A stretch of 34,124 nucleotides of DNA from Oscillospiraceae bacterium (GTDB lineage: Bacteria > Bacillota > Clostridia > Oscillospirales > Ruminococcaceae): the NCBI GenBank assembly GCA_017481565.1, contig JAFUOZ010000012.1:1-34124 (forward strand), given 5' to 3'. A program made the position numbers and the translations under genes. Shown piece by piece: positions 8,381-16,308 of this stretch. Within the stretch, counting starts at the first letter, position 1; every line of letters starts with the position of its first letter. The notes under the pieces were generated by a model. It was not told where the DNA came from. It did not search any database and saw only the letters and a list, made by a program, of their open reading frames with translations.

Positions 8381-8417
8381 TATGCAATTTATATTTTAAT
8401 GAAAGGAAAATACTATT

Positions 8418-9170
8418 ATGGTAAACGTAAAAGGAAAATGGGCGCTTATTACAGGTGCATCAAGAGGAATAGGATATCTTACCGCTAAATTCATGGCAGA
8501 ACAGGGCTGCAATCTGATACTTCACAGCAGAAAGCCCGAAAATACCGAAAAGGTACTTGAAGAGGTAAAGGCGCTGGGTGTTGAGGCATACAGTGTATCT
8601 GCAGAGCTTTCCGACCTTGACGCAGTTGAAGCCATGCTTCGTGAGATCGACAGCAGAGGTACACAGGTAGATATCGTCATGAATAACGCTGGCGTGCAGA
8701 TCGCTTACAGAAACGAGTATTTCAGCACCCCCGTTTCCGATTATACCGAAAGCTTCAAGATAAATACCATTGCCCCCGCAATGATATGCTATCACTTTAT
8801 GCCCAAAATGATCGAAAGAGGCTTCGGACGAATCCTGAATACAACAAGCGGAATCCGCCTTGAACCTCAGCAGGCAGGCTACAGCGCAAGCAAGGCAGCC
8901 CTTGACAAGATAACTATCGATCTGGGTTCCACCGTTGAGGGTACTGACGTTATGATAAATCTGACCGACCCCGGCTGGTGCAGGACCGATCTGGGAGGAC
9001 CTCATGCACCCAATGCACCCGAAAGCGCTATTCCCGGAATCGCAGTGGGAGCTTTCGTTGATGATAAAAAATCGGGAAGATATCTTAATGCACCTTATTT
9101 TACGGGTATGACCCTTGAAGAAGCTGTTGCATATGCCGAAAAGAACTTTGACAGTCCTTATGGGAAATAA
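8418..9170 (+). CDS. Short-chain dehydrogenase/reductase (SDR)
   Basis: A 250-aa classical SDR oxidoreductase. The Rossmann motif TGASRGIG is near residues 13-20, NNAG near residue 90, and the catalytic triad S144, Y155, K159 is readable (TTSG, then YSASK). Arg residues just after the first strand (HSRKPEN) suggest NADP(H) preference. The substrate is unknown. The ATG follows GAAAGG. The gene lies 37 bp after the GH16 gene with no terminator between and is followed by one, making it the last gene of the 2468-9170 unit. Linking an SDR to a sensor/c-di-GMP/GH16 operon is unusual and may be incidental. Confidence 0.93.
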   Translation: MVNVKGKWALITGASRGIGYLTAKFMAEQGCNLILHSRKPENTEKVLEEVKALGVEAYSVSAELSDLDAVEAMLREIDSRGTQVDIVMNNAGVQIAYRNEYFSTPVSDYTESFKINTIAPAMICYHFMPKMIERGFGRILNTTSGIRLEPQQAGYSASKAALDKITIDLGSTVEGTDVMINLTDPGWCRTDLGGPHAPNAPESAIPGIAVGAFVDDKKSGRYLNAPYFTGMTLEEAVAYAEKNFDSPYGK

Positions 9171-9180
9171 TATATAATAA

Positions 9181-9227
9181 AAACGCTGTACTGCATAGCC
9201 TCGGTTATGCAATACGGCGTTTTTTTG
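9181..9227 (+). terminator. Intrinsic terminator of the signalling operon
   Basis: A long imperfect hairpin (AAACGCTGTACTGCATA pairing with TATGCAATACGGCGTTT) is followed by a run of T. It starts 11 bp after the SDR stop codon and separates this operon from ftsQ. Confidence 0.9.
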
Positions 9228-9236
9228 CCGTGACAG

Positions 9237-9265
9237 TTGACGAAAGCTGTTTTTTTTGATACAAT
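9237..9265 (+). promoter_or_regulatory. Sigma-A promoter for ftsQ/divIB
   Basis: TTGACG (9237-9242), a 17-bp spacer, TACAAT (9260-9265). It gives a leader of about 40 nt with CGGAG about 9 bp before the ftsQ ATG. Confidence 0.8.
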
Positions 9266-9311
9266 GTATTATGTATAAGTGTGAGATTTTGATAATACGG
9301 AGAAAATACTT

Positions 9312-10292
9312 ATGAACCAGAAAAACAACAGAAATAATAAAGTTGAACATAAGCCTACTGCGGAAAGAAGGCAGTATGAGCGTGAACGTGCAAGGCGGCG
9401 CAGACTTTATTATGTGATAATTATGGCTGTGGTGACACTGTGCTTCGTGATATTGTCACTTACGGTCTTTTTCAAGATAACTGTTATACAGGTAACAGGG
9501 TCAACCAATTATTCCTCAGAGGAAATAGCGGCGGCAAGCGGTATTGTCAAGGGCGATAACATAATCCGTGAGAATATTTCCGAATGCAGCAGGAATATAA
9601 CCTCACAGCTTATATATGTAGAAACAGCCGATGTAAAAAAGCAGTTTCCGGGGACGATAGTTATCCATGTTGAAGCAAGCGTTCCCACAGCAAACGTCCA
9701 GACTGTAAACGGATATTATCTTATAAGTCAGGGCGGAAAGGTGCTTGAAAAGCTGACAAACCCCAAAACGGGACTTCTTACCATAAACGGAGCGGAATCG
9801 GATATAACCCTGAAGCAGGGTGATATTTTCCGCTCGGTAGAGGAAAAGAAAACCGATGATATATAGACCCTTATAGATGCCTTTGAAAAATTCAAGCTGG
9901 AAAACGTTACTCATATAGATATCACCGACAGGGCGAATGTTTCCTTCCTTTATGACAGTCGTATAAAGGTTGAACTGGGAGTAGTTTCCGACCTTGACTA
10001 TAAGCTGAATTTCATTGCTGAGATACTCACCAAGGAGATCGGCACAAATTCATCGGGAACCTTAAGACTTCTCCCCGACAGCGCACAGTATATTGATGAT
10101 GCGGGCCTGCAGGAAAACGAAAGAGTATATCAGAAAAACATGGAGACCTATGTCCGTGAGGGCGAGGAGACCGAGCCTCCCGAAACGGTTACCGATGAAG
10201 AGGGAAATATCATAACCGAGGAAACAAGCGAGACCGAAGCCCCCGAAGAAGAGGAAACCGAAACAGAAACAGCGGCTACAACTATGGAATAA
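9312..10292 (+). pseudogene. ftsQ: FtsQ/DivIB division protein, interrupted by in-frame TAG at codon 185
   Basis: A bitopic divisome protein linking early and late division proteins. An Arg/Lys-rich cytoplasmic N-terminus (residues 1-34) precedes a transmembrane helix (~35-55), then a POTRA domain starting ITVIQVTGS and the beta domain. At 9864-9866 the frame meets TAG (codon 185). The same frame continues without a stop for 141 more codons to TAA at 10290-10292, reading TLIDAFEKF and so on, and ends in a Glu/Thr-rich tail typical of clostridial DivIB. One change, CAG (Gln) to TAG, would explain it. Explanations are a sequencing error, a recent nonsense mutation, or natural readthrough. The truncated product would lack half the beta domain. 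The promoter is at 9237; ftsZ follows. Confidence 0.85.
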
Positions 10293-10385
10293 GCCATTTT
10301 TGCTGTAAAATTTGTGAAAAATATCATTATTGACGGTATTGTTTTTGTCAAATAGTTGATTTTTACAAAAAAATTAAAAAGGTAC

Positions 10386-10414
10386 TTGAAATATTGATGA
10401 TTATGTGCTAAAAT
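10386..10414 (+). promoter_or_regulatory. Sigma-A promoter for ftsZ
   Basis: TTGAAA (10386-10391), a 17-bp spacer, TAAAAT (10409-10414). It implies a leader of ~120 nt before the ftsZ ATG. The leader holds a small CAGC/GCTG hairpin nested in GGATA/TATCC; no known riboswitch was recognised. The separate promoter means ftsZ expression need not depend on the interrupted ftsQ. Confidence 0.82.
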
Positions 10415-10543
10415 AGTATAGAGAAAATCTGACCGAAAATACGGCTGCGGATAAGGCGTATATCAGGCAGCTTTTCGGCTGAAAAAGCGTATCCAATATT
10501 TATTATATAAAAGGTTAGAACAATATTTTAGGAGGAAGTTTTA

Positions 10544-11710
10544 ATGCTGCAGGTTGACATGGAAGAAAAGGACTTTTCCGCAATTCAGCTGGCTCCCGAC
10601 GTGGTGATCAAGGTTATCGGCGTTGGCGGCGGCGGCGGAAATGCTCTTAACCGCATGATAGAATCGGGAATCGAGGGCGTAGATTATATCGCTGTTAATA
10701 CAGACGCTATGGCGCTTAATTCGTCAAAGGCTCCCACAAAGGTACAGATAGGTCAGAAGCTTACAGGCGGAAGAGGTGCAGGCGCAAAGCCTGAGATCGG
10801 CGAAAAGAGTGCTCAGGAAAATAAGGATGAGATCTCAGCTGCTATCAAGGGTTCAAACATGGTATTCATAGCCGCAGGTATGGGCGGCGGAACAGGCACA
10901 GGCGCTGCTCCCGTTGTTGCTCAGATCGCAAAGGAAATGAATATCCTTACAGTAGGCGTTGTTACCAAGCCTTTCGGCTTTGAAGGCAAGAAGAAGATGG
11001 AAAAGGCTGAAGCAGGAATTGCCGAGCTTAAGCAGCACGTTGACGCTCTTGTTGTTATCCCCAATGCAAAGCTTTTAGAGGTTTCCGACAAGAAGCTGAC
11101 AATGATGGAATCCTTCGCTATGTCCGATGATATATTAAAGACAGGTGTCAAGGCTATTGCCGAGATCGTTACTGTTGAAAGCTATATGAACGTTGACTTT
11201 GCCGATGTTGAGTCTACTCTCAAGAACGTAGGCTTTGCTCACATGGCTGTGGGTATGGGTACAGGCAAGGACAAGGTCACAGAAGCGCTCAACAGCGTTA
11301 TCTCCAGTCCCCTTCTGGAAACATCTATCTCAGGCGCAAAGAGACTGCTGCTTAATGTGGCATTTGCTCCCGATGTATATCTTGATGATGTTAATGATCT
11401 TGCAGAAAGAATTGAAGAGGCAGCTGCACCCGATGTTGAGATCATCTTCGGTTCATCACCCGATGAGTCACTTGATGATGCTATCAGCGTAACTGTTATC
11501 GCTGCAGGCTTTGAAGAGAATGATATCGTTAATGTTGATAATCAGATCATGAACGAAGCTATGAAGGACTTTGCAGGCGCAAGAAGCGGATTCGGTGCAA
11601 AGTCAACACCTCTTACACAGTCCAAGACATCCTATACATATCTTAACAATGCAGGCGGCGCTTCCTCTATGGACGACGATCTTTTCGATATGTTCAATAA
11701 CAGAAAGTAA
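10544..11710 (+). CDS. ftsZ: Cell division protein FtsZ
   Basis: The tubulin-like GTPase that forms the Z ring at midcell. 388 aa. The N-terminal GTP-binding domain shows IGVGGGGGNALNRM and the tubulin signature GGGTGTG at residues 114-120; a T7-loop-like NVDFAD segment is also present. A short linker leads to the C-terminal conserved peptide DDDLFDMFNNRK (377-388), a docking site for partners such as FtsA or SepF. The ATG follows AGGAGG with good spacing. It has its own promoter at 10386 and a strong terminator at 11726, so it is probably monocistronic. Its position after ftsQ is the classic Firmicutes division-cluster order, though no ftsA is between them. Confidence 0.98.
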   Translation: MLQVDMEEKDFSAIQLAPDVVIKVIGVGGGGGNALNRMIESGIEGVDYIAVNTDAMALNSSKAPTKVQIGQKLTGGRGAGAKPEIGEKSAQENKDEISAAIKGSNMVFIAAGMGGGTGTGAAPVVAQIAKEMNILTVGVVTKPFGFEGKKKMEKAEAGIAELKQHVDALVVIPNAKLLEVSDKKLTMMESFAMSDDILKTGVKAIAEIVTVESYMNVDFADVESTLKNVGFAHMAVGMGTGKDKVTEALNSVISSPLLETSISGAKRLLLNVAFAPDVYLDDVNDLAERIEEAAAPDVEIIFGSSPDESLDDAISVTVIAAGFEENDIVNVDNQIMNEAMKDFAGARSGFGAKSTPLTQSKTSYTYLNNAGGASSMDDDLFDMFNNRK

Positions 11711-11725
11711 TTCAATATGAATTTC

Positions 11726-11764
11726 AAAGCTGTATACCGCGAACTGCGGTATACAGCTTTTTTT
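11726..11764 (+). terminator. Intrinsic terminator of ftsZ
   Basis: AAAGCTGTATACCGC / GCGGTATACAGCTTT, a perfect 15-bp stem with a 5-nt loop and a run of T, 16 bp after the ftsZ stop. Confidence 0.95.
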
Positions 11765-11774
11765 GCTGTTATGC

Positions 11775-11803
11775 TTTACTTTTGATGTATATTATGATAA
11801 AAT
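11775..11803 (+). promoter_or_regulatory. Candidate promoter for the SUKH gene
   Basis: TTTACT (11775-11780), a 17-bp spacer, TAAAAT (11798-11803). The -10 is good and the -35 weak. Transcripts would include the palindromic repeat at 11818-11928 in the 5' leader. Confidence 0.5.
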
Positions 11804-11817
11804 AAAAGAATAAAGTT

Positions 11818-11928
11818 ATGGAAGCGCTGATTAAAGCCGTAGGCATCGTTTCAGACCCACGAAAATCCTTTGCCGCAGCGGCAAAATTGACTGAGTGGGT
11901 CGTGAAACGATTTAATCAGCGGTTCCTT
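11818..11928. repeat. Palindromic repeat element, copy 1
   Basis: About 110 bp with terminal inverted repeats GGAAGCGCTGATTAAA (11820-11835) and TTTAATCAGCGGTTCC (11911-11926). Internal nested pairs are ATCGTTTC/GAAACGAT and GACCCAC/GTGGGTC, and an extra central hairpin TTTGCCGC/GCGGCAAA that is absent from copies 2 and 3. The whole element can fold into one long branched hairpin. It ends ~10 bp before the SUKH gene's ribosome binding site. It has no coding capacity and resembles a MITE or REP-type element. Confidence 0.85.
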
Positions 11929-11950
11929 ATAATAACGGAGGTTGAACAAA

Positions 11951-12508
11951 ATGCTGTTAATATCAAAATTTTCAACTGATAATGTTGAAAGAAAAATCAC
12001 GGAAATAGAAAAAGAATATTCTGTTACCTTGCCAACTGAATATAAGAAGTTTTTATGTAAATATAACGGCGGACATACGCCCGATACTAATTTTAAGCTT
12101 AAGCGTACATCATCAACTCTTCGTGCTTTTTATGGTGTAGGAGATGTTGACTATAGTTTAGATAAGTTTGATTTTAACGAATGGATAGAACGTAATGTTT
12201 TTCCGATAGCGTGCGACCATTTCGGAAATTATATTGTGATCGGATTGAGAGCAGGAAAAGCGGGTAAAATATATTTTTACGATCATGAAGAGGGGCATAA
12301 GCCGAAAGAACTTGCAGATAATTTAACGGAATTTTTTAAATGCTGTAAAAGTAAAAAAATGGAGCCTGTTCCTTCTATTGAAGAAAGAGAACGTTCAATG
12401 ATTGAAAAAGGCAGAGGGGAATATATCACAGACAGCTTAAGAAAAGCATGGCAAGAAGAGATTGATCTGTACGGAAATATGGTTCAGGAAGAAGCAGTTA
12501 TAGATTAA
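11951..12508 (+). CDS. SMI1/KNR4 (SUKH) family protein
   Basis: A ~185-aa SUKH-superfamily protein. The diagnostic N-terminal segment EIEKEYSVTLPTEYKKFL followed by YNGG is clear, and further strands (FPIACDHFGNYIVIG, KIYFYDHEEG) match the family. SUKH proteins are frequent immunity proteins for contact-dependent or polymorphic toxins, also found as stand-alone orphan genes; no toxin gene is visible here. A C-terminal helix-rich extension of ~50 residues follows. The start is ATG 11951, with GGAGG 9 bp upstream; the in-frame TTG at 11942 would sit on the ribosome binding site. A palindromic repeat lies just upstream. It precedes polA by 41 bp, so polA may be transcribed through it. AT-rich codon use and position suggest an accessory insertion. 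Confidence 0.87.
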   Translation: MLLISKFSTDNVERKITEIEKEYSVTLPTEYKKFLCKYNGGHTPDTNFKLKRTSSTLRAFYGVGDVDYSLDKFDFNEWIERNVFPIACDHFGNYIVIGLRAGKAGKIYFYDHEEGHKPKELADNLTEFFKCCKSKKMEPVPSIEERERSMIEKGRGEYITDSLRKAWQEEIDLYGNMVQEEAVID

Positions 12509-12549
12509 TTGATGTAATATACAGTGTAAAACTAAGGTGAGGTAATCTT

Positions 12550-15081
12550 ATGAAAATACTTGCAATAGACGGAAACAGCATTATGAACCGTGCCTTTTAC
12601 GGCATAAAAATGCTTTCCAATAAAAAGGGAATGTTCACAAACGCCGTAACAGGCTTTATGAATATATTCCTGCGTGTAACAGGAGATATAAAGCCTGACG
12701 GTATCGTCTGCGCCTTTGATATGAAAGCGCCTACTTTCCGTCATAAGGCGGACGCTTCATACAAGGCTAACCGAAAGGGTATGCCCGATGAGCTTTTTAT
12801 GCAGATGCCCTATATCAAAAAAATCCTTTCCGCTATGGGCTGTAAGGTTATTGAGTGCGAGGGCTATGAGGCTGATGATATACTGGGTACCGTTTCCGAT
12901 ATATTCGGCAGTGATGGCGACAGCTGCTATATCCTGACAGGCGACCGTGACAGCCTGCAGCTTATAACCGATAATGTAACGGTACTTCTTCATACAAACA
13001 AGGAGCTTATCAGCTTTACTCCCGATAAATTCAGAGAGGAATACGGCTTTGAGCCGATAAATATCATCGACCTTAAGGCTTTTATGGGTGACAGCTCCGA
13101 TAATATAAGCGGCGTCAAGGGTATAGGCGAAAAGACCGCTATGGGTCTTATCCAAAAATATTCTACCGTTGAGAATATATATACCCTTCTTCCCGAGGGC
13201 AATATCGAGGGTACAAAGTCTGTCATTACCAAGCTTGAAAACGGAAAAGCCGATGCAGAGCATAGTAAATGGCTTGCTACTATTGTAAAAAATGCTCCCA
13301 TTGATAATGATAAGTCAGGCTATAAAACAGCAGACAGGGATAACAACGCCCTTTCGGAGCTTCTGACCGAGCTTGAAATGAATAAGCTTATGGAAAAGCT
13401 TGGAGTTGAACCTTCGGCACAGGTTGCGGCGGCGGCTGTTGTTACCGAAAAATATGAAAAGCTTGAATTTTCGGCAGGAGATTATTCCGCAGACAAGGAA
13501 AAGATCTTTTCATCGGAAAAGGCGGCTTTCACCTTTACGGACAAGCTTCTGAAAATTGCCTGCGAGGGTAAGATATACGCTGTGGGCAGCCGTGAGGAGC
13601 AGCTGGAATTTTTTGCGTCCGACTGCGGAAAATATACTCACGATGCAAAGCCTGTTTACCGATTCTGTTTTGAAAATGATACAGTGCTGAAAAATATAAA
13701 GGGAGATACCGATATTTCCGGCTATCTTCTTGACACAGGCTCAAACGAATATACCGTTTCGGGACTTTGCCTTGAAAACGGAATACCCGAATATTCCGAC
13801 AGCGTGTGCGCTCTTCCTCAGCTTTGCGAGGCTATGCACAAGCGCATTGAAAATGAGGGCATGAATGAGCTTTATTATGATATAGAGCTTCCTCTCACAG
13901 AGGTGCTTGCCTCTATGGAGCATTACGGCGTAAGAGTTGATACAGACGGAATACGCAGCTTCGGAAACGGTCTGCTTGAAGAAATGGAAGGCATGGAGCA
14001 GCAGATATATTTCATGGCAGGACATGAATTCAATATAAGCTCCCCCAAACAGCTTGGCGTTGTACTTTTTGAGGAAATGGGGCTGCCTGCAAAGAAAAAG
14101 ACCAAAACAGGCTATTCCACCAATGCGGAGGTACTTGAAGAGCTGCGTGATAAAGCTCCCATAGTTGACCTGATACTTTCCTACAGACAGCTTTCAAAGC
14201 TTAATTCCACCTATGTTGAAGGTCTTTTAAAGGCTGTCTCCTCCGACGGACGAGTTCATTCTGTGTTCAGGCAGACCGAAACAAGAACAGGAAGAATATC
14301 CTCTACCGAGCCTAATATGCAGAATATCCCCGTGCGTACCGAGCGAGGACGTAATATGAGGAAATTCTTTATCTCAGCCGATGAATATACACTTCTCGAT
14401 GCGGATTACAGTCAGATCGAGCTTCGTATCCTTGCCCATATCAGCGGTGACAAGAATATGCAGGCGGCTTTCAATGAGGGAGCGGATATCCATACAGCAA
14501 CGGCGGCGCAGGTGTTCAATATGCCCCGTGAGCTTGTAACAGGGGAAATGAGACGTGCCGCAAAGGCGGTAAACTTCGGTATCGTATACGGTATCGGTGC
14601 ATTTTCGCTTTCAAAGGATATAAACGTTTCTGTTGCCGATGCGGATAAATATATAAAGAATTATCTGGATAATTACAGCGGAGTACGTGATTTTATGGAA
14701 AAGGCTGTTTCCGATGCAAAGAAAACAGGCTATGCGGTCACTATGTATAACAGGCGCAGGCATATCCCCGAGCTTTCAGCTTCAAACAAGAATGTTCAGG
14801 CATTCGGAAAAAGAGCGGCGATGAATGCTCCAATTCAGGGAACAGCGGCGGATATAATCAAAATAGCCATGGTAAGAGTATATAAGCGCCTCAAAGAAGA
14901 AAAGCTTGACGCAAGGCTTATTTTACAGGTACACGACGAGCTTATCATAGAGGCTTCCGCAAAGGACAAGGCGAGAGCGGCTGCGCTTTTAAATGAGGAA
15001 ATGACCAATGCCGCAAGCCTTTCCGTGCCGCTTCCTGCCGATGTTGAGGAGGGTATCAGCTGGTATGATGCAAAGAAATGA
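12550..15081 (+). CDS. polA: DNA polymerase I
   Basis: Repair and Okazaki-fragment processing polymerase, 843 aa. The 5'-nuclease domain (~1-290) begins KILAIDGNSIMNRAFYG and has conserved acidic motifs (EGYEADDILG, TGDRDSLQL, GDSSDNISGVKGIGEKTA). The middle region (~300-450) is a 3'-5' exonuclease-like fold without readable catalytic acidic motifs, as in many Gram-positive PolI, so proofreading is probably absent. The polymerase domain has motif A DADYSQIELR (617-626), motif B RRAAKAVNFGIVYG (from 668) and motif C HDE (795-797). The ATG has AAGGTGAGG upstream. Its 3' end is overlapped by the start of the pentapeptide gene, implying translational coupling. Confidence 0.98.
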   Translation: MKILAIDGNSIMNRAFYGIKMLSNKKGMFTNAVTGFMNIFLRVTGDIKPDGIVCAFDMKAPTFRHKADASYKANRKGMPDELFMQMPYIKKILSAMGCKVIECEGYEADDILGTVSDIFGSDGDSCYILTGDRDSLQLITDNVTVLLHTNKELISFTPDKFREEYGFEPINIIDLKAFMGDSSDNISGVKGIGEKTAMGLIQKYSTVENIYTLLPEGNIEGTKSVITKLENGKADAEHSKWLATIVKNAPIDNDKSGYKTADRDNNALSELLTELEMNKLMEKLGVEPSAQVAAAAVVTEKYEKLEFSAGDYSADKEKIFSSEKAAFTFTDKLLKIACEGKIYAVGSREEQLEFFASDCGKYTHDAKPVYRFCFENDTVLKNIKGDTDISGYLLDTGSNEYTVSGLCLENGIPEYSDSVCALPQLCEAMHKRIENEGMNELYYDIELPLTEVLASMEHYGVRVDTDGIRSFGNGLLEEMEGMEQQIYFMAGHEFNISSPKQLGVVLFEEMGLPAKKKTKTGYSTNAEVLEELRDKAPIVDLILSYRQLSKLNSTYVEGLLKAVSSDGRVHSVFRQTETRTGRISSTEPNMQNIPVRTERGRNMRKFFISADEYTLLDADYSQIELRILAHISGDKNMQAAFNEGADIHTATAAQVFNMPRELVTGEMRRAAKAVNFGIVYGIGAFSLSKDINVSVADADKYIKNYLDNYSGVRDFMEKAVSDAKKTGYAVTMYNRRRHIPELSASNKNVQAFGKRAAMNAPIQGTAADIIKIAMVRVYKRLKEEKLDARLILQVHDELIIEASAKDKARAAALLNEEMTNAASLSVPLPADVEEGISWYDAKK

Positions 15082-15682
15082 TATGACATCTGCCGAGCTT
15101 ATGGAGTATTATGCCGAAACAGATCATCAGCTTGAAAAAATATCTGTCGAAAGGGAGACTCTTTCCGTAAGCTGTGATTTTATCGAGCTTACGGCAAGCT
15201 CCTTCAACAGCTGTCGTTTCATCGAAAGCCGCTTTGAAAACAGCTATTTCAAAGCAGTTGAATTTATCGGCTGTGATCTTTCGGCGGTGCGATTTTCGGA
15301 CAGTGTATTTGATACGGTAAAATTCATACGCTGCAGGCTTGCGGGAACGGTCTTTTCCAAAAGCCGTTTCAGCTCTTGTATTTTTGAGGAATGTACGGGA
15401 AAATACACCGTATATGCCGACACTGAATTCAAGGACAGTATTTTCAGTAATTGCTCCATGCCCGAAATAACTCTGACGGGAGCAGAGCTTGGAGTACGTG
15501 TTTTCATGAAGGACAATAATTTTTCAAGGGGCGATTTTTCGCATATCTCGTTCAAAGCGCTTGACCTGAGCAGCTGCGACATAAGCGGAGCAAGATTATC
15601 ACTTGGAAAGCTTAAAGGACTGAGCATAAATTATGAGCAGGCTCTTATGATAACGGAAATGCTTGGGATAAACATAATATGA
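15065..15682 (+). CDS. Pentapeptide-repeat protein
   Basis: A ~205-aa protein built largely of pentapeptide repeats. Phe or Leu recurs every fifth residue (SFNSCRFIESRFENSYF, then EFIGCDLSAVRF, VFSKSRFSSCIF, DFSHISF, LDLSSCDISGARL), which predicts a right-handed quadrilateral beta helix. Some such proteins mimic DNA and protect gyrase, but most have unknown roles. The start is uncertain: ATG 15065 lies 11 bp after GAGGAGGG and overlaps the polA end; ATG 15083 is the alternative with no good site. It forms an operon with polA. Its last ~24 codons (15607-15682) are duplicated at 16806-16881 and, diverged, at 17626-17703, so this 3' end has been a recombination point. Confidence 0.85.
   Translation: MMQRNDMTSAELMEYYAETDHQLEKISVERETLSVSCDFIELTASSFNSCRFIESRFENSYFKAVEFIGCDLSAVRFSDSVFDTVKFIRCRLAGTVFSKSRFSSCIFEECTGKYTVYADTEFKDSIFSNCSMPEITLTGAELGVRVFMKDNNFSRGDFSHISFKALDLSSCDISGARLSLGKLKGLSINYEQALMITEMLGINII
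15607..15682 (+). repeat. Triplicated segment, copy A (within the pentapeptide gene)
   Basis: The 3' terminal ~76 bp of the pentapeptide gene, encoding LKGLSINYEQALMITEM and the end of the protein. A near-identical segment lies exactly 1199 bp downstream (copy B), and a more diverged copy C starts ~820 bp after B. Copy A ends at a TGA overlapping an ATG and is followed by TAGGAG just before the next gene. Confidence 0.9.
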
Positions 15683-15693
15683 TAGGAGTAAAA

Positions 15694-16047
15694 ATGGATT
15701 TGTTTTCTGAATTTCGTGATAAGATCAGACTGTACACTGATGACGGGATCAATTATGAAATAAATATGTTTTTTAAAGAGAATAAACTATTGATCAATAG
15801 CTGTTCATCAGAAGTAATTGATAATATATACTGCATTGGCATATCGGTTTATGATCAAAAGGACATAAAGAATATATTTGATGAATTTGTAAGGTTTATT
15901 AAATATAATGATTTTAACCTTTCATATTGTAAAAAGACTGATTCGGGAGCTTATTATCAATTTATTACTGCAAATCAGCATGATTCGGAAATAAGCGGAT
16001 TTGCAGCGGAGCTTTTATTTACAACAGCAAAAAATACTGATTGTTGA
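15694..16047 (+). CDS. Hypothetical protein, 117 aa
   Basis: Family not recognised. A small soluble protein, AT-rich in codon use, with an alpha/beta pattern: a helix (FSEFRDKIRLY), strands (YEINMFFKENKLLINS, IYCIGISVYD), a helix (IKNIFDEFVRFIKY) and a last strand YYQFITANQ. The start is ATG 15694, with ATAGGAG 5 bp upstream; the ATG at 15679 overlaps the previous stop but lacks a site. It follows copy A of the triplicated segment, 11 bp after the pentapeptide gene's stop, and is followed by the repeat element at 16098. It may be an immunity-type accessory protein, but only its context suggests that. Confidence 0.7.
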   Translation: MDLFSEFRDKIRLYTDDGINYEINMFFKENKLLINSCSSEVIDNIYCIGISVYDQKDIKNIFDEFVRFIKYNDFNLSYCKKTDSGAYYQFITANQHDSEISGFAAELLFTTAKNTDC

Positions 16048-16097
16048 GGCAGAAGAATCAGATATTTTTGAAAATAACAGAATTTGCTGAAATAAGG

Positions 16098-16194
16098 TTA
16101 AGGAACCGCTGATTAAAGCCATAGGCATCGCTTCCGACCCACGAAAATCCGTCACTGAGAGGGGCGTGAAGCGATTTAATCAGCGGTTCCTTAA
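16098..16194. repeat. Palindromic repeat element, copy 2 (most intact)
   Basis: 97 bp bounded by perfect 20-bp terminal inverted repeats TTAAGGAACCGCTGATTAAA and its exact reverse complement. An inner stem ATCGCTTC/GAAGCGAT covaries with ATCGTTTC/GAAACGAT of copy 1. It lies between the 117-aa gene and the MORN gene. No transposase or open frame is inside. I see no clear target-site duplication beyond TTAA at both ends. Confidence 0.92.
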
Positions 16195-16308
16195 TACTAT
16201 TACCTCATCTCTGATGCTGATTTTATCATAAAGAAATTATTGGCGAAAGCTGAACACACCGGTTTTATAGCCCGGTTGACGTCTTTCACAGAAGGGTAGA
16301 TTATAACT

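Noticed and set aside
8460..9350. 296-residue open frame on the minus strand opposite the SDR gene
   Set aside because: It is antisense to a clear SDR with intact motifs, has no family-like sequence, and crosses the terminator at 9181 and the ftsQ promoter.
9864..9866. TAG reassigned to glutamine in this organism
   Set aside because: TAG is the natural end of the genes finishing at 19546, 28792 and 30105. At 19546 it even overlaps the next gene's ribosome binding site, and reading through gives no family-like extension.
10415..10543. Riboswitch in the ftsZ leader
   Set aside because: Only a short CAGC/GCTG hairpin within GGATA/TATCC; it matches no riboswitch class I know.
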